A program made the position numbers and the translations under genes. From Sulfitobacter sp. 20_GPM-1509m (GTDB taxonomy: Bacteria; Pseudomonadota; Alphaproteobacteria; Rhodobacterales; Rhodobacteraceae), in assembly GCF_000620505.1 (NCBI RefSeq), contig NZ_KK211144.1, positions 6,781 to 70,780 of the forward strand: a stretch of 64,000 nt of DNA, read 5' to 3'. Every line of letters starts with the position of its first letter. Position 1 is the stretch's first letter. Of the stretch, positions 52,813 through 61,493 are shown piece after piece. The notes beneath the pieces are model-generated. The model was not told the DNA's origin and did not search any database. It was given only the letters and a program-made list of their open reading frames with translations.

Positions 52813-55800
52813 TCGGCTTCTCCCCTTCGGGGTCATAGAAAACGGGTGACACGATCTTGGCCTTGTACTCTTTGCCATCCGTGCCGGGGAAAGTCAGAAC
52901 CTCGCCCATGCGGTCCGGCCCGTTCAGCACCAGCCCCATGGCAATCCCCCGGTCTAGGTTGGGGGAATGATAGGTCGAGGTCACGCGGCCTTGGGTCTCG
53001 CGCTGGCCGTTGGCGTTGGTGCCCTCGGCCGAGGCATAGGCCCCGTCCGGCAGGGTCGATCCGTCAACGGTTTCCAGCCCCACAAGCTGCCAGCGGGTCG
53101 GATCGACCATATGGCTGCGTTCCTGGCCGCGTTTGCCGATAAAGTCGTCCTTTTTCTTCGAAATCGCCCAGTGCAGGCCCAGATCCTGCGGGATCACCGT
53201 ACCATCGGTTTCGTCCCCGATCATGATAAAGCCCTTTTCGGCGCGCAGGATGTGCAGGCATTCGGTGCCATAGGGCATCACGCCCAATCCCGCACCCACC
53301 GCCATCAGCGTATCCCACAGCGCCTGCCCCTGCGACGCAGGGACCGCGATTTCATAGCTCAGCTCGCCCGAGAACGAGATCCGGTAGACCCGCACGTCAA
53401 AGCCGCCCAGCGTGCCATCGGCCCAATCCATGAAGCCAAGCGTTTCGGCGCTGACATCCATGCCGCCCAGATGTTCCAAGGCCTCGCGTGCCTTGGGGCC
53501 GACCACGGCGATCTGTGCGTACTGCTCGGTCACGTTCGCCACGTAAACCTGCCATGTCCACCATTCGGTTTGCAGCCATTCCTCCATATGGGCATGGATA
53601 CGCTCAGCGCCGCCGGTGGTGGTGTGGCACAGCCATGTTTGCTCGTCGATGCGCGCAACCACGCCGTCGTCGATCAAAAAGCCGTTCTCGTCGCACATCA
53701 GACCATAGCGGCATTTGCCCGGTTTCAGCGTAGACATCATGTTGGTGTACATCATGTCCAGGAACTTGCCCGCATCCGGCCCGCGCACGATGATCTTGCC
53801 CAGCGTGCTGGCATCCAGCAGGCCAAGGTTGTCGCGGGTGTTCTTGGTTTCGCGCATCACGGCGTCGTGGGTGCTTTCGCCACTACGGACATAGGCATAG
53901 GGACGGCGCCAGTGCCCCACGGGTTCCCATTCAGCGCCGTTTTCGTCATGCCAGTCGTGCATGGGCGTGCGGCGGATAGGCTGGAACACATCGCCACGCG
54001 CCTCGCCGCCGATGGCGCCCATGGAAATGGGTGTATAGGGCGGGCGGAACGTGGTGGTGCCGGTCTGCGGGATCGGCTGGTTCAGGCTGTCCGAGAGGAT
54101 CGCCAGACCGTTGATATTGCTCAGCTTGCCCTGATCCGTGGCCATGCCCAGCGTGGTGTAGCGTTTGGCATGTTCGACCGAATGAAAGCCCTCTTGCGCC
54201 GCCAGTTGCACGTCGCTGACTTTCACGTCGTTCTGATAGTCCAGCCAAGCCTTGCTGCGCAGTTTGATCCCTGCCCCGTGCGGCATCAGCCAGACGGGTG
54301 CCATCGGGGCCTCGGGAGTGTGGCTGGCTTCGGGTGCGGCAGAGGCGTTGCGGCCTGTCTTGTGGCCTGTCGCGGTCGCGGCGGCCTGACCTGCGGCATC
54401 TGCGTCCGACAATACATCGGCCAGCAAAAGCGCCCCGCTGGCACTGCCTGCGGCGGTTACAAAGGCTTTGCCGTCCGCACCTGTCGGAGCTTTGTCCACA
54501 TCCGGTTTGAACGCAGCCTGAGCCGTATCCCACGTCAACTTGCCACCACAATGGGACCACAGGTGCACCACAGGCGACCAACCGCCCGACATGGCAACCA
54601 CGTCACAGGGAATTGTTTCCAGAATGGAACCTTCGCCCGCTTGTGAACACACGGCAACACCTGTCACGCGCTTGCCGCCCATGACGGTCGAGACACCATG
54701 CCCCATCAGCACCCGAATGCCCAACGCCTTGGCCTGCGCCATCAGCGCGCTGTCGGTGGGCAACACCCGCGCATCCAGGATCGCCGGAACGTCCAAACCC
54801 GCGTGTTTCAAGGCAATTGCCGTTAGGTAAGCATTGTCGTTGTTCGTCACAACAACCGTGCGATCCCCCGGCGAGACGCCAAAATTGGTCACATAATCGC
54901 GCACAGCCGAAGCCAGCATGACACCGGGAATGTCGTTTCCGGCAAAGCTGAGCGGGCGTTCGATGGCCCCTGTGGCAGTCACGATGTGCCCGGCACGGAT
55001 GCGCCACAGACGGTGGCGCGGGCCGTCCATTTCCGGCGCGTGATCGGTCAGACGTTCATAGCTCAGAACGTAACCGTGGTCATAAACGCCCGCCCCCATC
55101 ATGCGACGGCGCAGGGTGACATTGTCCATGGCTTCAAGGGCCGCCACGGTTTCATCCACGTAGTTATCCACAGGCTTGCCTGCGATTTCTCCGCCGTCCA
55201 CGGGGGCACGCCCGCCCCAATGCGCGGTCTGTTCGATCAGCATCACACGGGCACCGGTGTCTGCTGCAGCCTTGGCCGCTTGCAGACCGGCCACACCACC
55301 GCCGATCACCAGAACATCGCAGAAGGCATAGAAATGCTCGTAAGTGTCATCGTCACGCTCTTTCGGCGCGGCGCCCAGACCGGCAGCCTTGCGGATGAAT
55401 GGCTCGTAGACGTGTTTCCACAGCGGACGCGGGTACATGAACGTCTTGTAATAGAACCCCGCAGGCATGAACCGCGACATCTGGGCGTTGATCGCGCCCA
55501 CGTCGAATTCCAGGCTGGGCCAGTGGTTCTGGCTTTTGGCGGTCAGCCCGTCGAACAGTTCGGTCGTGGTGACGCGCTGGTTCGGCTCGAACCGGCCTCC
55601 CTGCCCGAGATTGACCAGCCCGTTCGGCTCTTCTGCCCCGCTGGCGACGATGCCGCGCGGACGGTGGTATTTAAAGCTGCGCCCGACCAGCATCTGGTCA
55701 TTGGCCAGAAGGGCCGAGGCCAGCGTATCGCCCTCGTAACCCGTCATGTGTTGACCGTTAAAGGTAAAGCTCACGGCGCGGGATTTGTTCAACAGGCGAC

Positions 55801-55825
55801 CGCCTGTGGCAAGACGGGTGCTCAT
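52805..55825 (-). CDS. soxA: Sarcosine oxidase subunit alpha
   Basis: 1006 aa from the ATG at 55825, which overlaps the soxD stop (ATGA). N-terminal 2Fe-2S-like/ferredoxin-fold domain (~1-100), FAD/NAD domain with V-L-V-I-G-G-G-V-A-G-L-Q-A-A (~171-184), and a C-terminal GcvT-like tetrahydrofolate domain (~600-1000) with R-G-P-D-A-G-K-F-L-D and P-Y-G-T-E-C-L-H-I-L-R-A-E-K-G. The complex oxidises sarcosine and passes the one-carbon unit to folate as 5,10-methylene-THF. Cytoplasmic. Confidence 0.97.
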   Translation of the reverse strand: MSTRLATGGRLLNKSRAVSFTFNGQHMTGYEGDTLASALLANDQMLVGRSFKYHRPRGIVASGAEEPNGLVNLGQGGRFEPNQRVTTTELFDGLTAKSQNHWPSLEFDVGAINAQMSRFMPAGFYYKTFMYPRPLWKHVYEPFIRKAAGLGAAPKERDDDTYEHFYAFCDVLVIGGGVAGLQAAKAAADTGARVMLIEQTAHWGGRAPVDGGEIAGKPVDNYVDETVAALEAMDNVTLRRRMMGAGVYDHGYVLSYERLTDHAPEMDGPRHRLWRIRAGHIVTATGAIERPLSFAGNDIPGVMLASAVRDYVTNFGVSPGDRTVVVTNNDNAYLTAIALKHAGLDVPAILDARVLPTDSALMAQAKALGIRVLMGHGVSTVMGGKRVTGVAVCSQAGEGSILETIPCDVVAMSGGWSPVVHLWSHCGGKLTWDTAQAAFKPDVDKAPTGADGKAFVTAAGSASGALLLADVLSDADAAGQAAATATGHKTGRNASAAPEASHTPEAPMAPVWLMPHGAGIKLRSKAWLDYQNDVKVSDVQLAAQEGFHSVEHAKRYTTLGMATDQGKLSNINGLAILSDSLNQPIPQTGTTTFRPPYTPISMGAIGGEARGDVFQPIRRTPMHDWHDENGAEWEPVGHWRRPYAYVRSGESTHDAVMRETKNTRDNLGLLDASTLGKIIVRGPDAGKFLDMMYTNMMSTLKPGKCRYGLMCDENGFLIDDGVVARIDEQTWLCHTTTGGAERIHAHMEEWLQTEWWTWQVYVANVTEQYAQIAVVGPKAREALEHLGGMDVSAETLGFMDWADGTLGGFDVRVYRISFSGELSYEIAVPASQGQALWDTLMAVGAGLGVMPYGTECLHILRAEKGFIMIGDETDGTVIPQDLGLHWAISKKKDDFIGKRGQERSHMVDPTRWQLVGLETVDGSTLPDGAYASAEGTNANGQRETQGRVTSTYHSPNLDRGIAMGLVLNGPDRMGEVLTFPGTDGKEYKAKIVSPVFYDPEGEKPNV

Positions 55826-56151
55826 TGAAACTCTCTCCATGTCCAGCCAGGGACTTTTTTGCTGATTGTGTCGCGCAGGTCTTTGGGCGGCTCGTGGGTC
55901 TGGGCGGCATAGGTGCCATAGACCTCAAGCGTGGTGGTGCTGCGCGCGGCATGAAACCACTTGCCGCAGCCGTAAACGTGGCGCCAGCGTTCGAAATGCA
56001 CGCCCTTGGGGTTTTCGCGCATAAACAGGTATTCTTCGAACTGGTCCTCGGTCGAGCCGGGGCCATGACGTTTCAAATGCGCTTCGCCGCCTGCGTGGAA
56101 CTCGGTTTCTTCGCCGGTCACGCCGCAACAGGGACAGGTCAGGATCAGCAT
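55822..56151 (-). CDS. soxD: Sarcosine oxidase subunit delta
   Basis: 109 aa. N-terminal zinc-binding cluster with C-P-C-C-G at ~6-10, followed by E-F-H-A-G-G-E-A-H, and Y-G-C-G-K-W-F near ~67. Small Zn subunit of the heterotetramer. Its start lies 99 bp after the extra membrane-protein gene, and a strong hairpin sits in between. It overlaps soxA by 4 bp. Confidence 0.94.
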   Translation of the reverse strand: MLILTCPCCGVTGEETEFHAGGEAHLKRHGPGSTEDQFEEYLFMRENPKGVHFERWRHVYGCGKWFHAARSTTTLEVYGTYAAQTHEPPKDLRDTISKKVPGWTWREFQ

Positions 56152-56186
56152 GGGCAGGCCTCGTTTTGATGTGCGGACATGACAAA

Positions 56187-56210
56187 GGCGCGCGCATGAC
56201 TGCGCGCGCC
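56187..56210 (-). terminator. Strong hairpin inside the sox operon
   Basis: A 10-bp perfect GC stem GGCGCGCGCA/TGCGCGCGCC (56187-56196 with 56201-56210) with a 4-nt loop. On the minus strand it is followed by TTTG. It lies 40 bases after the small membrane-protein gene and ~35 bases before soxD, so it may attenuate or end transcription from soxB. Confidence 0.6.
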
Positions 56211-56250
56211 CGTACCAGGATGCGTGTTGAAATCGGCGCCGGAGGCGCGC

Positions 56251-56580
56251 TTAGTTGCCGGTTGTGGCTTCGTCGGCTGCGTTGCCAACGCTGTCGGCAG
56301 CACCTTCAACGGCGTCGCCTGCGCTTTCGGCAGCACCTTGGATGGCTTGACCTGCGTCATTGGCTGCGTCGCCGGCACCTTCGATGGTGACATTGACATC
56401 ATTCGCGCCGCTGGACGTGTCGGCATCGCCACCGAACATGACATAGGCCAGAATACCGACGACGACGACAAGCGCGCCGACGACAAAGGCGACACCGCCG
56501 CTTCCGCCCGAGCGGGTCGTTGTTGTGGTCGAGTGGACAGGCTCATTGGTCGTGGTGCGTGTTGTTTCATAGTCGGCCAT
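56251..56580 (-). CDS. Small membrane-anchored low-complexity protein
   Basis: 109 aa from the ATG at 56580 (CAAGGAGA upstream, a strong RBS). A Thr-rich hydrophilic N-terminus (~1-25) is followed by Gly/Ser and one membrane helix (~30-48, V-V-G-A-L-V-V-V-V-G-I-L-A-Y). The tail is Ala/Gly/Asp/Glu-rich with repeated A-x-D-A-[VG]-[EQ]-x-A-A heptad-like units (~67-105), probably periplasmic and helical. Similar tails occur in stress-associated hydrophilic proteins. It is not part of the known sarcosine oxidase complex yet lies between soxB and soxD on the same strand. Function unknown. Confidence 0.75.
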   Translation of the reverse strand: MADYETTRTTTNEPVHSTTTTTRSGGSGGVAFVVGALVVVVGILAYVMFGGDADTSSGANDVNVTIEGAGDAANDAGQAIQGAAESAGDAVEGAADSVGNAADEATTGN

Positions 56581-56683
56581 TGGTCGTCTCCTTGCTTGAT
56601 CAACGTTGCAAGGAGAACGTGGGCACGTTCGATTTGGTTCCTGAGCCGCAAATCGCAGCGGCGAGAATCTGCCAAAGCTGCCA

Positions 56684-57928
56684 TCAGTGGGCCACCCCGG
56701 CGGCGACGCTTTCATCGATGAACTTGCCTTCGCGGAAACGGTGCATGGAGAATTCATCGGTCAGGGGCGAATGTCCCTTGGCCATAAGCTCGGCCATGGC
56801 CCAGCCGGATCCGGGGATCGCCTTGAAGCCGCCGGTGCCCCAGCCGCAGTTGATGAACATCCCCTCGACGGGTGTTTTCGACAGGATCGGCGAGCGGTCG
56901 CCCGTCACGTCCACGATGCCGCCCCACTGGCGCAGCATCTTGAGGCGCGACACCATCGGGAAGGTTTCGATCAGCGCGCGGACGGTTTCCTCGATATGAT
57001 GGAAGCTGCCGCGCTGGGTGTAGTTGTTGTAGCCGTCGGTGCCGCCACCGATGACCATCTCGCCCTTGTCCGACTGCGACATATAGCCGTGCACAGTGTT
57101 GGCCATCACGACCACGTCCATGCAGGGTTTGATCGGCTCGGACACAAGCGCCTGCAGGGCAACGGATTCGATGGGCAGCCGGAAACCGGCCATATCGCAC
57201 AGGTGCCCCGAATGGCCTGCAACGACGCCACCCAGTTTGTCACAGTCGATCGGCCCGCGCGTGGTGTCGACGCCCGTGACCTTGCCGCCTTCGGTGCGCA
57301 CGGCGGTCACTTCGCATTGCTGGATCACGTCCATGCCCATGTCGGAACAGGCCCGCGCATAGCCCCAGGCCACCGCATCGTGCCGCGCGGTGCCGCCGCG
57401 CGCCTGATAGAGCCCCCCCAGGACCGGATAGCGCGGCCCGTCGATGTTGATGATCGGAACCAGCTCCTTGACCCGCGCGGGGCTGATGAACTCGGTCGAG
57501 ACCCCCTGCAGCGCGTTGGCATGTGCCGTGCGCTGATAGCCGCGCACCTCGTGATGGGTCTGCGCCAGCATGATCAGACCGCGCGGGCTGAACATGACGT
57601 TATAGTTCAGGTCCTGGCTCATGGTCTCGTACAGGCTGCGCGATTTCTCGTAGATCGCGGCCGACGGGTCTTGCAGATAGTTCGACCGGATGATCGTGGT
57701 GTTGCGGCCTGTGTTGCCGCCACCCAGCCAGCCTTTTTCAAGGATCGCCACGTTGGTGATGCCAAAGTTCTTGCCCAGGTAATAGGCTGTGGCCAGCCCA
57801 TGTCCGCCTGCGCCGACGATAATGACGTCGTATTTGGGTTTCGGTTGCGCATCGCGCCAGGCGCGGTTCCAACCGGTGTGGTGGCGCATGGCCTCGCGGG
57901 CAATGGCAAAGGCTGAATAACGTTTCAT
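56684..57928 (-). CDS. soxB: Sarcosine oxidase subunit beta
   Basis: 414 aa from the ATG at 57928. FAD-binding V-I-I-V-G-A-G-G-H-G-L-A (~36-47). His183 in G-G-T-A-R-H-D-A-V aligns with the histidine that carries covalent FMN in heterotetrameric sarcosine oxidases. W-G-T-G-G-F-K-A-I-P-G-S-G near ~368 completes the DAO fold. Oxidises sarcosine at the FAD site; electrons pass to FMN and oxygen. First gene of the operon, divergent from ccmI. Confidence 0.95.
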   Translation of the reverse strand: MKRYSAFAIAREAMRHHTGWNRAWRDAQPKPKYDVIIVGAGGHGLATAYYLGKNFGITNVAILEKGWLGGGNTGRNTTIIRSNYLQDPSAAIYEKSRSLYETMSQDLNYNVMFSPRGLIMLAQTHHEVRGYQRTAHANALQGVSTEFISPARVKELVPIINIDGPRYPVLGGLYQARGGTARHDAVAWGYARACSDMGMDVIQQCEVTAVRTEGGKVTGVDTTRGPIDCDKLGGVVAGHSGHLCDMAGFRLPIESVALQALVSEPIKPCMDVVVMANTVHGYMSQSDKGEMVIGGGTDGYNNYTQRGSFHHIEETVRALIETFPMVSRLKMLRQWGGIVDVTGDRSPILSKTPVEGMFINCGWGTGGFKAIPGSGWAMAELMAKGHSPLTDEFSMHRFREGKFIDESVAAGVAH

Positions 57929-58139
57929 GGGCACGGTCCTGACAGGATTCGGGGCAAGGCAATCGGCTGGTTCTGTATTGGTTGAGACTGCGATTTGAAA
58001 GGATACTCACGGCGGCACTTTTTAACAGGTTTGCGACACCCGCGACAATTGCTGTCCCTGCAGACGAGGCGCGGCCTTTTGCCCCTTTTTATGGCAGGCA
58101 GGCTTGGGTACACCCCGAGGGGTAACAAAGAAGGCTGAT

Positions 58140-59375
58140 ATGGACATCTGGGGTTTCGGGATCATCGCGGCGGGGCTGGCACTTGTGGTGTCCGCGCTGC
58201 TGGCGGCGGCATTGCGCGCAGGCCGCGCACAGGCGCAATCGGCCGCCTCCTATGACGTGCAAATCTACCGCGACCAGCTGGCCGAGGTCGAACGCGATCT
58301 GGCCCGTGGCACGATCAACGCCGAAGATGCCGCACGGGTGCGCACCGAAGTGTCGCGTCGTATTCTGGCCGCAGATGCCGATGCGCGGCTGCCTAACGAT
58401 GCCAAGGCGGGACGCGGCAGCGTCGGCCTGGCGCTGGGACTGGGTGCGCTTTTGCTGGTGGGCAGCGGCGTGCTGTACTGGCAGCTTGGCGCGCCCGGCT
58501 ATGGCGACCTGAGCCTGAAATCGCGGATCGAAATGGCGGCAGAGCGCCGCGCCGACCGCCCCACACAGGAACAGGCCGAAGCGGCACAGCCCCCGGTGCC
58601 CGAAACGCAAGAGAACAACGCCGAATACGCCGCCCTGATCGAACAGCTGCGCTCGGCGGTTGCAGGGCGTCCAGACGATTTGCAAGGTCATATCCTTCTG
58701 GCCCAGACCGAGGCGCGGCTGGGCAACTATGGTCACGCCGCCGATGCGCAGGCGGCTGTGGTTCGGCTGAAAGGCGACGACGCAAGCGTGGCGGATCTGA
58801 CCACATTGGCGGAATTGCTGATCTATGCGGCGGGCGGCTATGTCTCGCCAAGCGCCGAGGACGCGCTGCGCCGGGCGCTGAACATCGACGACACGGACGG
58901 ATCGGCACGTTTCTACTGGGGCGAAATGCTGATCCAGACCGGGCGGCCCGATCTGGGCTTTCGCCTGTGGGACGGTCTATTGCGTGCAGGCCCAGAGGAT
59001 GCGCCCTGGATGGCCCCGATCCGCGCCCGCATTCCCGAACTGGCTGAAATGGCCGGTGTGAACGGATATACCCCGCCGCAGCCCGCACAGGCCGATCAGC
59101 GCGGCCCCAGCCAGCAGGATATGGACAACGCCGCCGCCATGACGCCCCAAGAGCGGATGCAGATGATCGAGGGCATGGTGTCGTCGCTGTCTGACCGGCT
59201 GGCGACCGAGGGGGGGCCCGCGACCGAATGGGCGCGGTTGATCACGGCGCTGTCGGTGCTGGGCCGCCAGGACGATGCCCGCGCGGTTCTGGTGGACGCG
59301 CGCGCCACTTTTGCCGACGATCCCACGGCGCTGGACAGGTTGACCGGTGCAGCAGAACAGGCAGGTTTGGAATGA
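58140..59375 (+). CDS. ccmI: c-type cytochrome biogenesis protein CcmI
   Basis: 411 aa from the ATG at 58140. Two N-terminal membrane helices (~5-22 and ~95-115) bracket a cytoplasmic loop with leucine-zipper character (Y-x-x-Q-L-A-E-V-E-R-D-x-x-R-G). The periplasmic part is TPR-like (~165-300) with D-L-Q-G-x-x-L-L-A. CcmI chaperones apocytochrome c to the CcmFH heme ligation complex. It is 31 kb from ccmABCDG. The stop overlaps the ruvX start (ATGA). Confidence 0.9.
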   Translation: MDIWGFGIIAAGLALVVSALLAAALRAGRAQAQSAASYDVQIYRDQLAEVERDLARGTINAEDAARVRTEVSRRILAADADARLPNDAKAGRGSVGLALGLGALLLVGSGVLYWQLGAPGYGDLSLKSRIEMAAERRADRPTQEQAEAAQPPVPETQENNAEYAALIEQLRSAVAGRPDDLQGHILLAQTEARLGNYGHAADAQAAVVRLKGDDASVADLTTLAELLIYAAGGYVSPSAEDALRRALNIDDTDGSARFYWGEMLIQTGRPDLGFRLWDGLLRAGPEDAPWMAPIRARIPELAEMAGVNGYTPPQPAQADQRGPSQQDMDNAAAMTPQERMQMIEGMVSSLSDRLATEGGPATEWARLITALSVLGRQDDARAVLVDARATFADDPTALDRLTGAAEQAGLE

Positions 59376-59848
59376 TATTCGACGACACCGCTGACTTTCT
59401 GGCCGCCCTGCCCCCGATGCGGTCGCTGATCGGACTGGATCTGGGCGACAAGACCATTGGCGTGGCGGTTTCCGACACGTTCTGGTCCGTGGCTTCGCCG
59501 CTGGAAACCGTGCGGCGCAAGAAATTCGGGCTGGATGCCGCCCGCCTGCAAGAGATCATCGCGCATAGATCGGTCGGTGGGATCGTTCTGGGCCTGCCGC
59601 GCAACATGGACGGCTCGGAAGGGCCGCGTTGTCAGTCGACCCGCGCCTTTGCCCGCAATTTCGAAAAGCTGTGGGATGGCCCCGTGACCTTCTGGGACGA
59701 ACGCCTGTCCACCGTCGCCGCCGAGCGCGCGCTGCTTGAGGCGGATACGACACGCAAACGTCGCTCGGAGGTGATCGACCACGTGGCGGCGGCCTATATT
59801 CTCCAAGGAATGCTGGACCGTTTGCGCGTATTGCGCGCGGCAAGCTGA
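59372..59848 (+). CDS. ruvX: Holliday junction resolvase-like RuvX/YqgF
   Basis: 158 aa from the ATG at 59372. RNase H-like fold: L-I-G-L-D-L-G-D-K-T-I-G-V-A-V-S-D (Asp23 catalytic), G-I-V-L-G-L-P-R-N-M-D-G, and F-W-D-E-R-L-S-T-V-A-A-E with the second acidic residue. The protein processes the 5' end of pre-16S rRNA and is essential in E. coli. Translationally coupled to ccmI. Confidence 0.93.
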   Translation: MIFDDTADFLAALPPMRSLIGLDLGDKTIGVAVSDTFWSVASPLETVRRKKFGLDAARLQEIIAHRSVGGIVLGLPRNMDGSEGPRCQSTRAFARNFEKLWDGPVTFWDERLSTVAAERALLEADTTRKRRSEVIDHVAAAYILQGMLDRLRVLRAAS

Positions 59849-59857
59849 GGACACCCC

Positions 59858-60091
59858 ATGACCGAACCTGTCTGGACCCGGAACGAGATCGAAAGCCCCT
59901 GCGTGCGCATCTGCGTGGTGCACCCCGAGACACGCCTGTGCACAGGCTGTGCGCGCTCCATCGACGAAATCGGTCGCTGGTCGCGGATGACCCCCGAGGA
60001 ACGCACAGCGATCATGGCCGAGCTGCCGAACCGGGAGGTTGCGCCGAAAGGTCGGCGCGGCGGACGTGCGGCGCGGTTGAAGCGGAATTAG
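59858..60091 (+). CDS. DUF1289 zinc-ribbon-like protein
   Basis: 77 aa. Four cysteines C15, C19, C28 and C31 in S-P-C-x-x-x-C and L-C-x-G-C-x-R-S-x-D-E-I, then W-S-x-M-T-P-E-E-R and a basic R/K-rich tail (P-K-G-R-R-G-G-R). This is the DUF1289 layout, probably a small metal-binding protein. Nine bases after ruvX, so co-transcribed. Confidence 0.88.
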   Translation: MTEPVWTRNEIESPCVRICVVHPETRLCTGCARSIDEIGRWSRMTPEERTAIMAELPNREVAPKGRRGGRAARLKRN

Positions 60092-60137
60092 CCCCGGGCT
60101 TGATTTCGATCCCGTGTTTGCATAGATAACAGGCTGC

Positions 60138-60193
60138 GAGGACGACCTCCCCCATCGGGAAAATATCCGGGACGACCCGGCCTTCAGATGGAG
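60138..60193 (+). promoter_or_regulatory. Candidate guanidine-II (mini-ykkC) riboswitch
   Basis: Two hairpins with identical ACGA tetraloops: P1 GAGG-ACGA-CCTC (60138-60149) and P2 CCGGG-ACGA-CCCGG (60167-60180), separated by 17 nt. The ACGR loop pair is the defining feature of the guanidine-II class, where two loops dock and bind guanidinium. The 3' arm of P1 and the following CCATC (60147-60156) can instead pair with GATGGAG (60187-60193), which includes the Shine-Dalgarno. That fits ligand-dependent release of translation. Consensus known from literature; the pairings are read from this sequence. Confidence 0.82.
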
Positions 60194-60199
60194 AAGATC

Positions 60200-60619
60200 A
60201 TGCGCACCACCCCGGACCGTATTCGCCACGCAATCAGCTTTGAAGTGATCGGCCTTCTGCTGGTCATTCCCTTGGGCGCGATTGGCTTTGGCATGGACGC
60301 CCAGCATATCGGCGTTATCGCCATCCTTGCCGCGACCTTGGCGACCCTGTGGAATTACGTCTATAACCTGCTGTTCGACCGCGCCTTGAAACGCCTGCGG
60401 GGCAGCGTGCACAAGACCGTAGTCATACGGATCGTCCATGCGCTGATGTTCGAGCTGGGCTTGCTGCTGGTCACCCTTCCGATGATAGCACTCTATCTGG
60501 GTATCGGACTGTGGCAGGCGCTGGTGATGGATGTGGCCTTTGTCGTGTTCTACCTGGTCTATGCCTTTGCCTTCAACTGGGCTTACGACCAGATCTTTCC
60601 GCTGCCTGAAACGGCGTGA
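60200..60619 (+). CDS. PACE family efflux transporter, candidate guanidinium exporter
   Basis: 139 aa from the ATG at 60200 (GGAG at 60190-60193); an ATG four codons upstream lies on the RBS itself. Four membrane helices in two bacterial transmembrane pair repeats. R-x-R-H-A-x-x-F-E15 at the start matches the proton-coupling Glu15 of AceI, the founding member. W-N-Y-V-Y-N-x-x-F-D is the second hallmark. PACE proteins export chlorhexidine, acriflavine and small diamines. Here the leader carries two guanidine-II hairpins, so guanidinium is the likely natural substrate (inference). Confidence 0.9.
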   Translation: MRTTPDRIRHAISFEVIGLLLVIPLGAIGFGMDAQHIGVIAILAATLATLWNYVYNLLFDRALKRLRGSVHKTVVIRIVHALMFELGLLLVTLPMIALYLGIGLWQALVMDVAFVVFYLVYAFAFNWAYDQIFPLPETA

Positions 60620-60623
60620 TCCC

Positions 60624-60664
60624 GGCAGGCGGGGCGGATCTTACGCGATTTCCGCCCTGCCTTT
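60624..60664 (+). terminator. Hairpin after the PACE gene
   Basis: A GGGCGGA/TCCGCCC stem (60632-60638 with 60651-60657) can extend via GGCA/TGCC (60624-60627 with 60658-60661) past a bulge, then TTTG. It sits between the convergent PACE and TauE/SafE genes. Confidence 0.5.
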
Positions 60665-60671
60665 GCAGATT

Positions 60672-61493
60672 TCAGTAGCCCAAAGCCTTGCGCAGCATGT
60701 TCAGCGCGACCAGCACCAGGAACACGGCAAAGACCCGCTTCAGAGGCTTGGGGTCCATCGCATGGGCCAGCTTCACGCCCCAAGGCGCTGTGATCAGCGT
60801 CATGGCGATGATGATGCCAAAAGCGACAAAGTTCACGGCCCCCACCGTCAGCGGCGGCACCGGCATGGTCATGTCAACGAACAGGAACCCGATCACTGAC
60901 GGCACGGCGATCAGCAGGCCAAAGCCCGCAGCGGTTGCCACAGCGCGGTGGATCGGCACGTTGTGCAGGCTCATCAGCGGCACGCCAAAGCTGCCGCCGC
61001 CGATGCCCATCAGCACCGACAAAAACCCCACAGCCGGCGAATAGGCCCAGCGTTTCGGCCCCTTGGGCATCTCCTCGCCCAGCCGCCAATGCGCGCGGCC
61101 AAAGCCCATGTAGAGCCCGACGATCAGCGCCAAAAAGCCAAAGATCCCCTGCAACGTCGACGAACGCAGTTGCGACACGGCCAGCATCCCCAGAACCGCG
61201 CCGATCACGATTCCCGGCGCCCAGCCGCGCAGGATCGTCCAGTCGACAGCGCCTTTCTTGTTGTGGCTGTGGACCGACCGCAGCGAGGTGACGATGATCG
61301 TCGCCAGCGAGGTGGCCAGACACATCTGCATCAATTGCGGCCCGTCATAGCCAAGCGTATGAAATGCATAAAAGAATGCAGGCACCAGAACGATGCCCCC
61401 ACCGACGCCCAACAGGCCCGCCAGAACGCCCGCAAAGGCCCCAATGATCATCAGCATGATCAGCATTTCCAGCAAAAGCATGGTGTCCGGCAT
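60672..61493 (-). CDS. TauE/SafE family permease
   Basis: 273 aa, about eight membrane helices in two repeats. Family core G-x-x-A-G-L-L-G-V-G-G-G-[IV]-V-L-V-P (~22-38) and the second-half M-G-I-G-G-G-S-F-G-V-P-L (~157-168). Putative anion or sulfonate exporter with unknown substrate. Distinct from the TauE/SafE gene at 28021. Convergent with the PACE gene and divergent from the Bcr/CflA gene. Confidence 0.9.
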   Translation of the reverse strand: MPDTMLLLEMLIMLMIIGAFAGVLAGLLGVGGGIVLVPAFFYAFHTLGYDGPQLMQMCLATSLATIIVTSLRSVHSHNKKGAVDWTILRGWAPGIVIGAVLGMLAVSQLRSSTLQGIFGFLALIVGLYMGFGRAHWRLGEEMPKGPKRWAYSPAVGFLSVLMGIGGGSFGVPLMSLHNVPIHRAVATAAGFGLLIAVPSVIGFLFVDMTMPVPPLTVGAVNFVAFGIIIAMTLITAPWGVKLAHAMDPKPLKRVFAVFLVLVALNMLRKALGY

